From assembly GCA_030267565.1 (NCBI GenBank), contig BRXU01000024.1, positions 319,001 through 383,000 on the forward strand: a DNA stretch of 64,000 nucleotides, read 5' to 3'. This DNA comes from Pleodorina starrii. Its lineage: Eukaryota > Chlorophyta > Chlorophyceae > Chlamydomonadales > Volvocaceae. Position 1 is the stretch's first letter; every line of letters begins with the position of its first letter. Below are positions 1 through 11,300 of this stretch, one piece after another. A program made the translations under genes and the position numbers. The notes under the pieces are model-generated. The model did no database searches. It saw nothing but the letters and a program-made list of their open reading frames with translations, and was not told where the DNA came from.

Positions 1-126
1 CCGGCCGTGCCGCCCTCAGGCCGTTTGAGCAGAATCAGTTCCGAGCCGCCATAGTAACCCATCTTCTGTGGGATTGCCCCAGCGCTCGGACGGATAGATC
101 GAACCGGGCAAAGCCGGCAAACGCTT
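1..126 (+). mobile_element. Possible LINE ORF2 C-terminal tail (fragment)
   Basis: One frame reads ...VTHLLWDCPSA... before a stop at about 124-126. The H-LLW-x-C-P pattern resembles the Cys/His knuckle found at the C-terminus of many L1-like ORF2 proteins. Only about 40 codons are in the window and no reverse transcriptase motif is visible, so this is a weak call. Confidence 0.25.
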
Positions 127-2204
127 AGGCCTTCGGCAGTACTTCAGGCATGCATTGTGCTTCGAAAGTAGTACACAAACTTGCCAACACTTGTTACGCA
201 ATGTGTGAATTGTAGACCGCCCTCTCCTGCCTGTCCTGCATGCCTCAGGCAATGATCAGGCGTATGTCATTGAACCGGATGCCGCGTTCTCATTTTTACA
301 GTGGGCCTTCAGACCTTGCGGAGCTCTACGGTAGCCATTCGACGCGGCATATGCGCAATCTCCGCAGTCATGGGCTCCAGAAAGCGCTCCTACTTTGGGG
401 CAAAGCCCCGTGCCGGATAAGTTCACTTCACATATGCCTGTCCATGCCCCCCAACGGATGCCACCAGCCTCACTAGCGCACGGATAAGGAAGGAGTGTTT
501 AAACTCCCAAGAGAGTCTGTCAGGCCCCAGCTTCCCTGCACCACTCAAATGCTTTTGATTAGGCCAGCATACCACACAGAGCTCCGACCCGCCACGATAG
601 ATCATGAGGCCGGGTGGGCCGCGAGTGCCAGCATAGTCAGGCACGAGCCAGCGTCGTCGCAGCTTCCCTATCGGTACTCGTTACCCGCACTACCTAACAG
701 TCTGCCGCGAAAACGGATTGCTGCCATGCCGACACGGCGGATACCTTGCTTGCCCAAGCATTTACATGATGTTCTTAAACCCAAGCTCGATCTTGTGGCA
801 ACGCTCCATAAAAGACCGAGCGAGCCTTGCCCGCCGCCCAACGAACTAGCTACACAGCAGCGGCATCAACCTGCCGGCAAGAAAGCCGCAGCTAGCCGCA
901 CAGCTCCATAGCAATCCATGGCCTAGCCTTCCGCTTCTTACTTCGCATGCGCCAGCAGGAACTGCACCACAGCGCCGTCCGCGGTGGCCGGACCCAGAGC
1001 GGGATGGACCGTGTTGTGGCGCCGCACGCGGTAGCCTGAGGGGATCGAAAGGTTTAGGGGCCGGGGGAGAGGGAAACGGTGAACAAACGAGGCGCTGTAG
1101 CGGACACAGGGGAGCCGTGACTGATGTCAGCGATGGCCTTAGTAATCCGCGCCCAAATCAGTCTCTTTTCGATTTGGAACTTGTACAAGTCTAAACCGAC
1201 TTATTTGGGCCCGGATGAAGTGCAGGAGCGCCCCAAAGGGGGAGGACGTTGGAAACGGAACATTTCCCGGATTGCATTCAGCTTCAATAGAACTTCTAAA
1301 CAACGCCGAACCTACTGAACCTGAATAAGCTGTTGAAATATATGGACCCGTGTGGCAATGGTCGGTGGGTCGAAGTAGGAGCCCAAGAGCGGTATGTTCC
1401 GAACACTTCTCCCCCCCGGAGCGCACATGACACGACATACGAGCACCCCTCGGAGTCCGTACCCATCCTGCGCCGATAACCGCAACCCGCGCTTTGGGCC
1501 AAACATGAGCGCAAAAATGACCAACACACTGGACGCGGAATCCAGCTACCGTAAGCAATGCAGCGTGTATGATTCCACTGCCGGTAAACGCTTGTCACTT
1601 TCCCCTGGTTGGCGCACAAAGACACCAAATATGATTTTTGTCTTAGGGTCCGTACACCGGTAGTTGCAGGACATGTGTGCTTTTCTCTTTGGGGGTCCCA
1701 GAGCGGGCAGGTTTTGCCTTGATTCCGATTTCCTTTTGCCTCCCCCTTCGCTAGCATGGACACCGAATCGTTTCAGGAAATCCGAAATGGCACACCTAGT
1801 CGAAGGCATTCGTTTCCCGGTGAATTGGTAAGTAGCCTGGTCTAGATGTTCTGTTGAACATTAGGCCCACAGAGTCGTGCGATCGCACTATGTAGCTGTT
1901 ATCCAGCTCCTACGTAATAAATAAAACAAATATGATGACACACCCAGCGTAACATGATCGCAACAACTATGCGATCGCGACGACTCCGCTATAAGAACGC
2001 CGGGCCAAGGGTGTCTAGGGGTCTGGCAAGCGTTGCCACCGGAAGCCCCTGGCCGAATCACCGGAGGCCCCCTGCGCCTTGCCAAGCAAGGCTTATTTCA
2101 CCGCTGTCTAATAAGAAACACTTCCTAGGGCCACACGCACCATGGTCCAGTTGCTCCAGCCGACCAGTACGGAATTCACTAAACCCAGCACCGCCGTCCG
2201 GTGG
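127..2204. other. No gene supported
   Basis: Several short open frames overlap on both strands, but none shows a family motif, a convincing chain of splice signals, or similarity to another part of the window. I see nothing I can name here. Confidence 0.5.
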
Positions 2205-3283
2205 TCAACCTCCTGTGTTCGGTCCTGTTTCTTCGACCGGAAGCACAGTCCACCTCCAAAACCACCCACCTGGCACCAGCTGGCCAGCCAGACCAGAGAG
2301 GCTGCCGAACTCGGTCGTCACATCCCACATACGATGGAAGTCATCCACCATGGTATAGAACTTGCGCAAATCATCGGGATGCGCGCGGTAGTAGTAGTCC
2401 TTGCCGTACTGTAAAGCGAAATCAGCAGCGCGTGCAGAGCGCACAATATGGGGCAAGATCAAACAGCATGGGCTTGGTTGGCCGTAGGCTCACAGAACCG
2501 AAAGTTGTAGTATATGAGAATGAGCAGAAGCCGCGGAGGACTTGTACGACCCATCGAAGCCCATAGGGTTATCGATGACGCGCATTGACATCTGCAAGCA
2601 TTCCACGACAGGCGTGTGGTACATCCGGGAGGGCCCCAAATCCGGCCTTGACCGGGTGCTGTTCATCAACAGACCCCAAGAGTTAAGACGCAGCTGACGT
2701 ACGCCAATTTCCTCAAGGTGACACCCCTCCCCACAGCCCACTCTGGGTGACGAACTTACAGCCTTGGTGAAGTCCGGCCACGAGGCAAGAATTGAGTATC
2801 GCTCGTGCGTCAGCGCCAGCAGGTGGTTCATGAAAGAGCTGTGCGCTGTGGAGATCCTGTGTGAGGGTGGTCGCGTTTGAAGGGCTCGGACATCTTACCT
2901 CAACAAAGGCTCATACCGTCACCCTGAAGCCCTGTTACTCATTATTAAAGCTGAAAGTGCAACTTAGCGCATATACCCGTTTTACTGCGCGACGATTAGC
3001 ACCGACAGAGGTCCAGCCCGACGTGCTAAGCTTACCTGGAGACGTCCTGAAGACTTACGGACGTGGCGGCCACCTTGCGAAAATCGGCAGGCCCGTAGGA
3101 GGCCTTCACGCTTCCGGCTCCGGCTGACACCGACACATCGACACCCTTTGCAGACGCCTGGGCGTTGATCTTGATGCTGCTTCCCAGGCTGGATGCTGGT
3201 CCATCAACAGGGCTGTGGCAAAACAGTGATGAGGTCTCGACAGCGTTTGATGTCAACCTGCCGAGAGCCAGCGGCAATTTCAC
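2205..3283 (-). CDS. Unidentified multi-exon gene or gene remnant
   Basis: Four minus-strand open blocks read like real protein rather than low-complexity translation. They lie at about 3283-3070 (ending KVAATS before a GTAAGT donor), 2875-2770 (with LALTHERYSILASWPDF, ending at a GTAAGT donor), 2700-2535 (with YHTPVVECLQMSMRVIDNP) and 2440-2205 (with YGKDYYYRAHPDDLRKFY). The two strong donors and block order support a spliced gene. I could not fix all acceptors or phases, and see neither a certain start nor a stop. I do not recognise the family. It could be an intact small-exon gene, a 5'- or 3'-truncated pseudogene, or part of a transposable element. Confidence 0.35.
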
Positions 3284-3289
3284 ATGGGC

Positions 3290-4170
3290 GCAACCCCCAA
3301 CCTACCTGCCGAATGAAAACTTCTCCACCAGAGTACCCAGGTTCCGAGCAGCACTGGGCAGGCCCAGCCTACCGCCGGCGCGGTGCAACACGCCCACGAC
3401 CTCGGTGGACCGCTGCATTTTACGCGCTAATACAGGCAATATTTAGAAAATCAGCACGATTATACAGACGAAGAAAGGCCGCACCGGTGTGCGCACAAGT
3501 CCCACCCGATCGGGAATGTCGTAAGTATGCACGGAAGTATCGGTCGCGAAAACAGGTTATCGTAAATAACTTTGAGTCTGCTCGCAAAGTCCTGTATACT
3601 GCCGGGAAATCATCCACTCAAATGCGGCCGTACTATGGGTTGCATTTGACACTAATTCCACTTGCACTGTGAAGCCACTATCAAAGTCTAAAGCACAGCA
3701 GCCCCATCCGCCATCCGATTGATTCAGTTCAACTATTGTTATTGTGCTGAAAATGAGACGTGTAGGTCGTTCCTGGAAGTGGTAAACTTTGCTCGCCCGG
3801 CCAGATGTCCAAGCTTATTAAGTTATATTATAGTAGAATGAGCATGAGGTGCTGCTTTATAGCATGAAATGGCCCACATCAACATCAACACTGTGAGTCG
3901 CGACAAAGCGAGGAGCTCAATGACGACCGTCTCACCGCGAACATAAGCCTTAGCCCGAGCCCAAACCCACAAGTCTTAGCAGCAAGAAACATGTGGCATT
4001 CTTGCCTACTCACAGAAAGAACATCTCGCCTCGTCTCCGTTGGTGCAATGCGCTGATGAGGAGACCATGCCTCTTCATTTTCAGCGTTTCCACTAAGCAA
4101 CATGCAACCGAACATGACGATGATACAGGGTCCTGCGTCGTTGGGACGACCCATGGGGCATCGAGGCTGA
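3290..4170. other. No gene supported
   Basis: AT content rises around 3430-3860. No coding block, RNA gene or repeat unit could be identified. Confidence 0.45.
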
Positions 4171-4520
4171 ACCCTCCCCCGGCATCCTCACTCCTCCCCT
4201 CTCCTCCCTCCCCCAAATGGCCCCGCCTGCTTCATGCCCCCCCCCCCTTCTGCCTCTGTACCCTACCTGCTTGGTGGCTCTCACCACCCTGGCCTGCGCT
4301 CGCCGTCACCCTTGCCCCTTGGCAGAGCATGCTGTGGCCCTCCCCTTGCCTTCCCTCGCCGTGCCCATGCACTTGCCCTCGCCGGCCCCCCGTGCTTGGT
4401 GGCCCTCCCCCTTGCCTGCTCTCGCCCTGCTCTTACCCTCACCGGCCCCCTGTGCTTGTTGGTCCCCGCGTCCCCCCCCTGCCTGCTCTCACCCTCGCCG
4501 GCCCCCGGCCTCGGGGTGGT
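4170..4520. repeat. C-rich imperfect tandem repeat
   Basis: The plus strand is a nearly pure C/T tract with G-containing words such as CTCACCGGCCCCC, CTTGGTGGCC and TTGCCTGCTCTCGCC recurring every 60 bases or so. The long proline/leucine/alanine open frames here follow from base composition and are not genes. The tract abuts the Gypsy fragment on its right. Confidence 0.6.
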
Positions 4521-4530
4521 CTCACACTCC

Positions 4531-4809
4531 GCGTGTGCCTGGACTTCCGCGTCCTCAACAAAATCACGGTCAAGAACCGATATCCATTACCAAACATCAC
4601 GGATCTCCTGAACAAGCTTCAGGGCGTGAGCCTCTTCGCGTCGCTGGACCTGCAAAGCGGGTACCACCAAATCCGTATCACTCCAGAGGATATTCCCAAA
4701 ACCAGTCTCGTAACACCGTTCGGAACGTTCCAGTACAAAGTACTGTGGGCCACATCGTCGGTCGCGACGGTCTCAAAGTAGACCCGCGAAAAATGCGTCT
4801 CACCCGCTG
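4531..4809 (+). pseudogene. Ty3/Gypsy reverse transcriptase fragment, core deleted
   Basis: The frame from 4531 reads VCLDFRVLNK, then RYPLPNI, LQGVSLFASLDLQSGYHQIR and KTSLVTPFGTFQYK. These are the ordered N-terminal motifs of a Gypsy-type reverse transcriptase. At about 4745 the reading jumps to another frame with VGHIVGRDGLKVDPRKM, which in intact elements (F-L-G-H-x-V family motif) lies well after the YxDD catalytic motif. The block between, containing YxDD, is missing. No gag, protease, RNase H, integrase or LTR is visible nearby. It is a dead internal fragment of an LTR retrotransposon. Confidence 0.85.
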
Positions 4810-5120
4810 ACCCTAAGGTCATCTTGAGTCGCTCGTCCATCTCGTCCATCTCGTCCCCGTACGCCCGCCCATTGGAGCTCAATGTAGAATGCACGGTTTG
4901 TATTCCAAACATGTCTTCCTACCGTAATCAGGTCGTGATACGAAAACTTAGCCCCTGGCGCCCGTTATGTAGGTCGCTGTGTTCGGTAGGTGTTGTTGTT
5001 GGGGAGTCGGTCCTGGGATGGCAAGTTTGATGCGAGAATGGAGTGGCATCAATGCATCACTGAATACGATCCGTCATATGCATAATAGGTTCCCGTGTGT
5101 CAGAGGCGTTGGGCCCGGCT

Positions 5121-5222
5121 GTGGGGGGGGGCTGCCGTCCCCCTCCCCCAGACCCCCTCCCCCCCGCTGGTGGGGGGCGGGGGGATGCCGCCCCCCATCC
5201 CCCCACACCCCCCTTCCCCCCT
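5121..5222. repeat. G-run/C-run low-complexity tract
   Basis: Alternating runs of 5-9 G and 5-8 C (for example GTGGGGGGGG then CCCCCTCCCCC) make the tract self-complementary and able to fold. No gene overlaps it. Confidence 0.7.
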
Positions 5223-5560
5223 GGCACTCCGAATTGCAATGTCCGTTCCAACCGTGTTACCATGGAACTGGCAGAGAACCCGGAACATGCAACGTGCAGC
5301 CATTCACATTTCGCATAAGGTGCACGTCCTTAGGCCAATTGCAGTGGTGCGTCAGATCGTTATACGCTATGATTGGAAGAGAATGGGATGGCGATCTCGG
5401 TCTCTAAACGTTCATCCGTTTGCATCCGATTTACCCTCTCAGGGAAGGGGGGGAGAGGTACCGAGCCCTGCTCGGCACGAATAACCTCATTTGTGTTACA
5501 TCACACCAATGTTCAAGTTTGCAAAGAGCCTCAGCACCGTTCCTAAGTTGCACTTAAGTT

Positions 5561-5760
5561 AAGGGTCCTGTCATCTATGTACTTGCGCGGGAGACCCAAA
5601 TGGGGGCAGCAGCTGTTCAGCAGCTCCTGACAGCGCCTCCCGACAGCCATGACTTGGATCCGTCCCTCGGCTGGTGGAACTCTTACGGTCCGGCCTTCCC
5701 AACCCCAACACCGCCGCGTGCCATCATCTGGTTTACATTTTATGTTCAAAGCCGTCGTGA
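5561..5760 (+). repeat. Dispersed repeat segment 'P', copy 1
   Basis: Starts near GGGTCCTGTCATCTATGTAC and contains GGGAGACCCAAATGGGG, CGACAGCCATGACTTGGATC and GTCCGGCCTTCCCAACC. The same words recur at 6996-7095 (plus, shorter) and 7914-8105 (minus), so this is a multi-copy element segment. Its short open frames are not supported as genes. Confidence 0.8.
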
Positions 5761-5824
5761 AGTCACGCGTCGCGAAGTTATGACGTAATGTCACATTATT
5801 GCACAGCGAATATCCATTTCTGTT

Positions 5825-6030
5825 AATGGCTTGCCGACTGGACTAGTTGGGCGGCCTGCAGAAGACCGCATCGTGCGTGCATTTGCGGCTGGCGTCCAAC
5901 AACCAGTTTGCCCCTCATAATTTGTCCCTTGCAACCTTTGTAAAAATATCTGTAATAGTGATATGCGTCAAGGCGGTCGGACCGGCTAGCAGAACGTGGG
6001 TGTGGTCGCGGGAACAATTTTCGCAAATTT
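5825..6030 (-). repeat. Dispersed repeat segment, reverse copy
   Basis: On the minus strand this matches 17245-17430 and 19935-20135 (shared words include TTCCCGCGACCACACC, GCTAGCCGGTCCGA and AACTGGTTGTTGGACGCC with small changes). It belongs to the element family that splits the LINE at 16.9 kb. The flanking 3' part is missing. Confidence 0.8.
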
Positions 6031-6504
6031 AATTGATGTCGAAACGAAGAGACGCCCTCATGTAAATATTTATATATGAAGGCAACGGTACAATATGGAA
6101 TGAGCAGAAGGTCTGGATGCGTTGGAGCGAGTGCGGCCTCGGACCATGGACTTAGTCGAACATCTTTCACACTGATGCGTGCACTATTGTTTTTAGGATT
6201 CTAACACAGTAATACAATATCCAAGGGCTATATATCTTGATTTACAGTGTATCGAGCCATCAAAGTTGGTCGTCACTCAGCCGGGCGGGCAGCCAGCCAG
6301 CCAGCCAGGCAGCCACGGACAGGGCCTACGCCCTAAAACAACAGACATTCAATTTCCACATTACATTCACTGCTTATGACCTGGCGAGGTCGCTTGGATG
6401 TGTCAAAGCGTTATACGTTCAGCCGGACAGTACCGGTAGTGTCCCCTTGTAACCCTGTAACCTTCGCATGCTAATAAATTAACCCTGGCGCGTACACGGA
6501 ACAA

Positions 6505-7100
6505 GGGGTCGGTGTCGGCTTCCTTGATACCGGAAAAGGGGCGGGGACCCGTTCAATCCATACGGGTGGAGTTGAGTGCTAGGGACCTGGGCCGAACCGC
6601 TGGATGCCCGCTGCCTAAGCAAGAACGCCTCTGGGGCTCTGACAACGTGATTTCGGGCAGTTTCACCGCGAGGGGTTCGAGCAGCAATCGAACCGAGTCA
6701 GCCCGTGGGGCTTCGGCCCTGCCTGGGGAGTGGGCCCAGTGAACAAAGTGGCCGTCTGTCACGCCTTTTGACATGTAGCCGAAAGGCGTCGCAGAATGTA
6801 CGTCCGCTGAACAGGTTGGCTCCTGTCCACTCAATACCGGTAGTTCCAGCCCGCATCCTAGGGACTTGGGAGTATTCTCAGGTAGGCGTGCGAGTCGGAA
6901 GAGGCTAAGTGCGAGGGCTACGTGGAAGAGACTAAGTGGAGGGCTACGGACTCCGGAGTGTAGGATAGGCGCGCGAGTCGGAAGATACTTAGTTACGGGT
7001 CCTGTCGTCTATCTACCGGTACTTGCACGGGAGACCCAAATGGGGGCAACAGCTCTTCGGCAGCTCTTGACAGCGGATCTCGACAGCCATGGCAGCAGTG
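6505..7100 (+). repeat. Left arm of large inverted repeat
   Basis: Begins AAGGGGTCGGTGTCGGCTTC, passes a GGAAAAGGGGCGGGG box, a short minisatellite with units like GGCGTGCGAGTCGGAAGA (6880-6985), then segment P (6996-7095). The minus strand of 8373 down to 8000 has the same order, so the two arms are inverted copies. The first ~30 bases are the reverse complement of the element ends at 17806-17844 and 20725-20763. Confidence 0.75.
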
Positions 7101-7138
7101 TGGACAGCTCTGTATGCATGAGCCAAAGTGCAGATGCC

Positions 7139-7370
7139 TTTTGGGCGGGACCCCAGCGCAAAGCGCCCTGGAGGGCCCATGTCCGTGTGTGCGCGCGGTC
7201 ATTGCATGGTGTCTTTTCTGTATGCAACAAAAATCGTATGAGTACAAACCAGTTTTGCAGTCTCCATTGACCGAGGCCGAGGTCAAATCAACGCCTCTCG
7301 GCCTGTAATCAATTCCAAAAAGGTGCATCGTTTCTTATAGTGGACTTCTGACATGACGGCGTGAAATGAA
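7139..7370 (+). repeat. Partial copy of GC-palindrome element (5' part)
   Basis: Starts with TTTTGGGCGGGACCCCAGCG and continues through GCCCATGTCCGTG, GAGTACAAACCAG, CCGAGGCCGAGGTCAAAT and TGACATGACGGCGTGAAATG. The same order of words is found at 16890-17215 and 19611-19910. The internal and 3' parts do not follow directly. Confidence 0.75.
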
Positions 7371-7604
7371 TTGAACACCCAGCTTGGTTTACCAACCTGC
7401 GGGGCCATGTGGAAGAGGGTGGAAGGAATCAGTTTACTGCGGGATAAAGTATTTGAGATCGCAACTTCTCTGGTGCTCAAATCTTCATTGGCTTTAGGCG
7501 TGCTGCGGCGCCGCTGACAATGCGACTGTACCGTCCCGTTACCGCCCACGTGTGTACTGCGGGATAGCATGTCGGTCGACATGTTGAGATCACAACTCCC
7601 CTTC

Positions 7605-7735
7605 ACCCTTCATTGGTCTAAGGACCAGTTCCGGGTTCAAGTCCTCTGGTGCTAAACCCTTCATTGGTGTTAGGACCAACTGCGGGTACCCTTCATTGGT
7701 CCGTATTGGTCCTAGGACCAATTCCGGGTATATGA
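7605..7735 (+). repeat. Short direct repeats
   Basis: CCTTCATTGGT and TAGGACCA...GCGGGT or TTCCGGGT recur three to four times with spacers of 20-45 bases. A small degenerate tandem array within the repeat mosaic. Confidence 0.6.
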
Positions 7736-7744
7736 ATGTTTACA

Positions 7745-7870
7745 TGACGGCGTCTCTTGCAACCTTTATTATTCTTTGAGATAGTAATAAGCGTCAAGGC
7801 GGTCGGACCGGCTAGCAGAACGGGGGTGTGGTCGCGGGAACAATTTTCGCTTTGCAAATATACTTGGTTC
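7745..7870 (-). repeat. Dispersed repeat segment, second reverse copy
   Basis: The minus strand matches the 17245-17330 part of the element at 16.9 kb (shared TTCCCGCGACCACACC and GCTAGCCGGTCCGACCGCC). It lies between the two arms of the inverted repeat. Confidence 0.75.
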
Positions 7871-7999
7871 GCTGTGCAGTGTAGTGACATAACGTCATAC
7901 CTTCGCGACGGCTCTAAACATCTAATGTAAACGTGATGATTGCACGCGGCGGGGTTGGGGACTTGGGGTTGGGAAGGCCGGACCGTACGGGTTCCACCA

Positions 8000-8373
8000 G
8001 GGACGGATCCAAGTCCTGGCTGTCGAGATCCGCTGTCAAGAGCTGCTGAAGAGCTGTTGTCCCCATTTGGGTCTCCCGCGCAAGTAGATGCACGACAGGA
8101 CCCTTAACTAAGTCTCTTCCGACTCGCACGCCTATCTTAACACTACGGAGTCCGTTGCCCTCAACTAACTAAGTCTCTTTCAACTCGCACGCCTATCTTG
8201 CATTCCCAACCTCGTAGCCCTCAGACTTAGTCTCTTCCGACTCGCACGCTTACCTTCCACTCCCATCGTCCCGTGCCCCTGGCCCTCAACAATACCCGTA
8301 CGGAATTATTGGGGCCCTGCCCCTTTTTCCGACTTCCAGGCAGCCGACAGCCCGACACCCCTTGTGTGGGTTG
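8000..8373 (-). repeat. Right arm of large inverted repeat
   Basis: Reading the minus strand from 8373: CAAGGGGTGTCGGGCTGTCG, the GGAAAAAGGGGCAGGG box, three minisatellite units (AGGCGTGCGAGTCGGAAGAG type), then segment P, in the same order as 6505-7095. About 0.9 kb of other repeat sequence separates the arms. Confidence 0.75.
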
Positions 8374-11300
8374 TTGGCGCACAGTGGTGAGCGGCACCTC
8401 TGCATGCTGCAACCATGTCGTCCCCGAATGTCGGCATCAGGTGCACGTGGATACACCCGTATTTCGGAGTCCGAGTGAAGCAGCGGTGCACGCCGTCCAT
8501 GCTAATGCTGGTGTGGTTGGATTCACTCTCATGCGAATGTCAAACTTACGGTGAGCTGCCTGCGCCTGCCCACATCTCCGGAAGTCCGGATGGTAGCGCT
8601 CCAGCACTGCCGGAACATGGCTCCCGCAATGCCACCCTGGTTTGCATCAGACCAGCGGCGCTCGCTCGCTTTCCTTTCACCCTGGAGGGTTAAGCTTTTC
8701 TCCGTAAGAATCTCATCCCTTGCCGATGAACCAGGGAAGTCACCCATACAAAAAGCTAACGAACGGCCGCTGGTAGTGGCAACGGGGCTTCTTCCTCCAT
8801 TCCAATGGGTGACCCCTAGTTGGTTGCATCATCCTCGCAGAACTCGAGTGTACTGCTCTCGCCCAGCCCCCCGCAGTAAAACTGAGGGCGGAGCCCCGTC
8901 AAACTGATGAAGAGCACGAGCTTGCCCGGTGGCCCCCCTCACAGATACCGGTAGGTGCGCGATGCACAGCCACCAGCAACACACCTGGCCGAGTACGGCA
9001 ATGCACGCAATCCCACAACCTGTGCCGCACGCCACGTCAGCGGGGACGTTCCCGGGCATGCATTAGGGGCGATACGATACCCCGCCCTGCATAGCATCAA
9101 GGCTTCAGCCTGCCTGCCGCTGATCAGCAAAACCGCCGCAGGTCCGCTGAGCGCCTGGCGGCCGCCCAAACACAGGACTGGGCACAGAGATGCGGCATCG
9201 AGCGAATGAAGTAAATGTGGAAACATGCATCACACCACCCGTATGGCAGGGACCCATGGCGCGACGGCCTTCATGAGCTTTGACGAAAATAGCGTCTTTC
9301 GCAGCCATACCGGTAGACCATAAGACGGACATGTCAGATCTGTGACCACGCGTCAAAGTCAAGACAAGACAACCCGGGCGGGTGGTACCTCCTCGCTCCC
9401 CGCTGGTAGTTGCAGTTCGTCCACCTTCCTGATGCGCACATCCAGCCGTCGAGTCCACGACAGGCCTCGCCAATAGCAAGGGCGCTGGAGCCGGCCCACA
9501 CTCCCTCACCCTCCTTCCGCCTCTGCCCCAGGCCGCTACGAGCAAGGCGCCAAACAGCATGTTGTCTCCCAGTCCCACCACAGTCCCACCACTTCGAAGC
9601 TCCGAGCCAGATGTCCCCCACCCCACCTGCGCATCGCACACTTTGCGCGCCCCAGGCGCTCTAGGAGCGACACCACCACCCACTACCTTTCCGGATTCCG
9701 CTCTCCTCCGCCACCCCAGTCAAAACGGGTCCACACTCACTCCGCTTGCCCAGGGAGCTCGTCTCAGGGCGGCCTCCATGTGCGAGCTGCTGCCTGCCGC
9801 TTCCATCCCCCCGCCCTGGTGGCCGGGAACGCCACCCCGGGGTCAACACCCATCCACGACCGCGGGCATGTGCCGTACTTATTACGAAGCTCTGCGTCGC
9901 ACCCGTCACTGGCTTCCCGCCACGCCTTCCCCCTCCCGCGCGTCAGATGGTCAACGACCGCGGTGAGGAGTTAGCCGCTGAAGCCGGCTAGCTTGACTAC
10001 CCGATCCCCGCGACGAGTGCGCAGGTTGCACGTCTGCTTATGTACACCACACAAGAACCCGCCTCGCCAGCACCGGGTAGAGCACCTTTCTGTGTGCAGA
10101 GCACCTAGGTAGAGCACCGGGTAGAGCACCTTTCTGTGTGCAGTCCCGGGACGAAGACCGCCTCATCCCGCCGCGCCCCGCCGCCAATGTGTTTCTCTTT
10201 CCCTCCCTACCTCGCCGGGCCTCACCAAAGAAACAACATTTCACTCGCCGCCAATAGAACGGCCCAAGTTCGATGTTGCCAAGGCAGAGCCCGCCGCACC
10301 GCCACATTTTGAAATTACGTCTGCACAGCGCAACTGCAGAACAACCGCCCAAAAGAATTATGTGCGACGCCGCCAACCAAACTACTCGGCGTGTTCCTTT
10401 CCAGGGTAAAAGACGAGCAAGAATTATACCACGCGCACCTGCGCTGAAATCATCAGGACTTTCGTCGCAACAATTGTACGATGCTCAAATCACATTCACC
10501 ACCACCACCACCAGAACAAAAGGTTCAAATTCAATCCACCACACGACCTTTATCATGCTGCCGTCGGTGCCCTGCTGCTCCTCTTCTCCTTCAGTAACAA
10601 GGTAACGGTATTTGGTTGCCTGTTCGCTCACGTGTACTACACACTCTGGCAATGACCACCAACATTTCTTCGACCGCGCACCTGCAAACCAAATCTCATG
10701 CAGGTGATCTAAAAAACATCTTCGTCCGTCCGCCGCAATGGAAACCGGGCGCATGCGTCACCCAAACTTGCGTCCCTCGCTGTGCCCTCAAACTGCAATC
10801 TGTACGGCATAGCACAGTGCGCGGACTCGCCGCACGCATACATTCATCACCCAATCCACCACAAGGTTCAATGCGACCGACCGACCGACCGACCGACCCA
10901 AAGCAAACAGCAGCCTCCTGGGCCGGGACCCCAGAAAGCCACCAACTGACCGCGCCATTGCGTGCTCGCGTTCAGGGCAGCGAAGCGGGAGGGGAGAGAT
11001 GTTGCCACATTGCGCGCGAGGAGCCGGAGCACCCAGGGAGGAGGGATCGGCGCATGCGGGCCTGTGACAAAACGCGAACGCGCGTCACACCCTACCCCAT
11101 CAACACCAGCCCCCACGCGCATCGATTCACGCCCGGATGCCGCAGTGGAGCCACCAGCACCAGCACCAGCCGCCACAGCACGGAAAGCCGGCCGCCGCAA
11201 AACACGAAATACACAATAGACACCGGCCCGACCCCAATAACGCCAGCTGCAGCTGCTGCTGCTGCGGTGCGCGCAGACTCACTCCGCGCGTCAACTTCTG

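Noticed and set aside
5097..5407. Pro-rich plus-strand frames at 5.1-5.4 kb
   Set aside because: Produced by the G-run/C-run tract.
9105..9683. 192-codon minus-strand frame
   Set aside because: No domain, no splice partners and strong Gly/Arg bias; it spans a C/T-rich tract.
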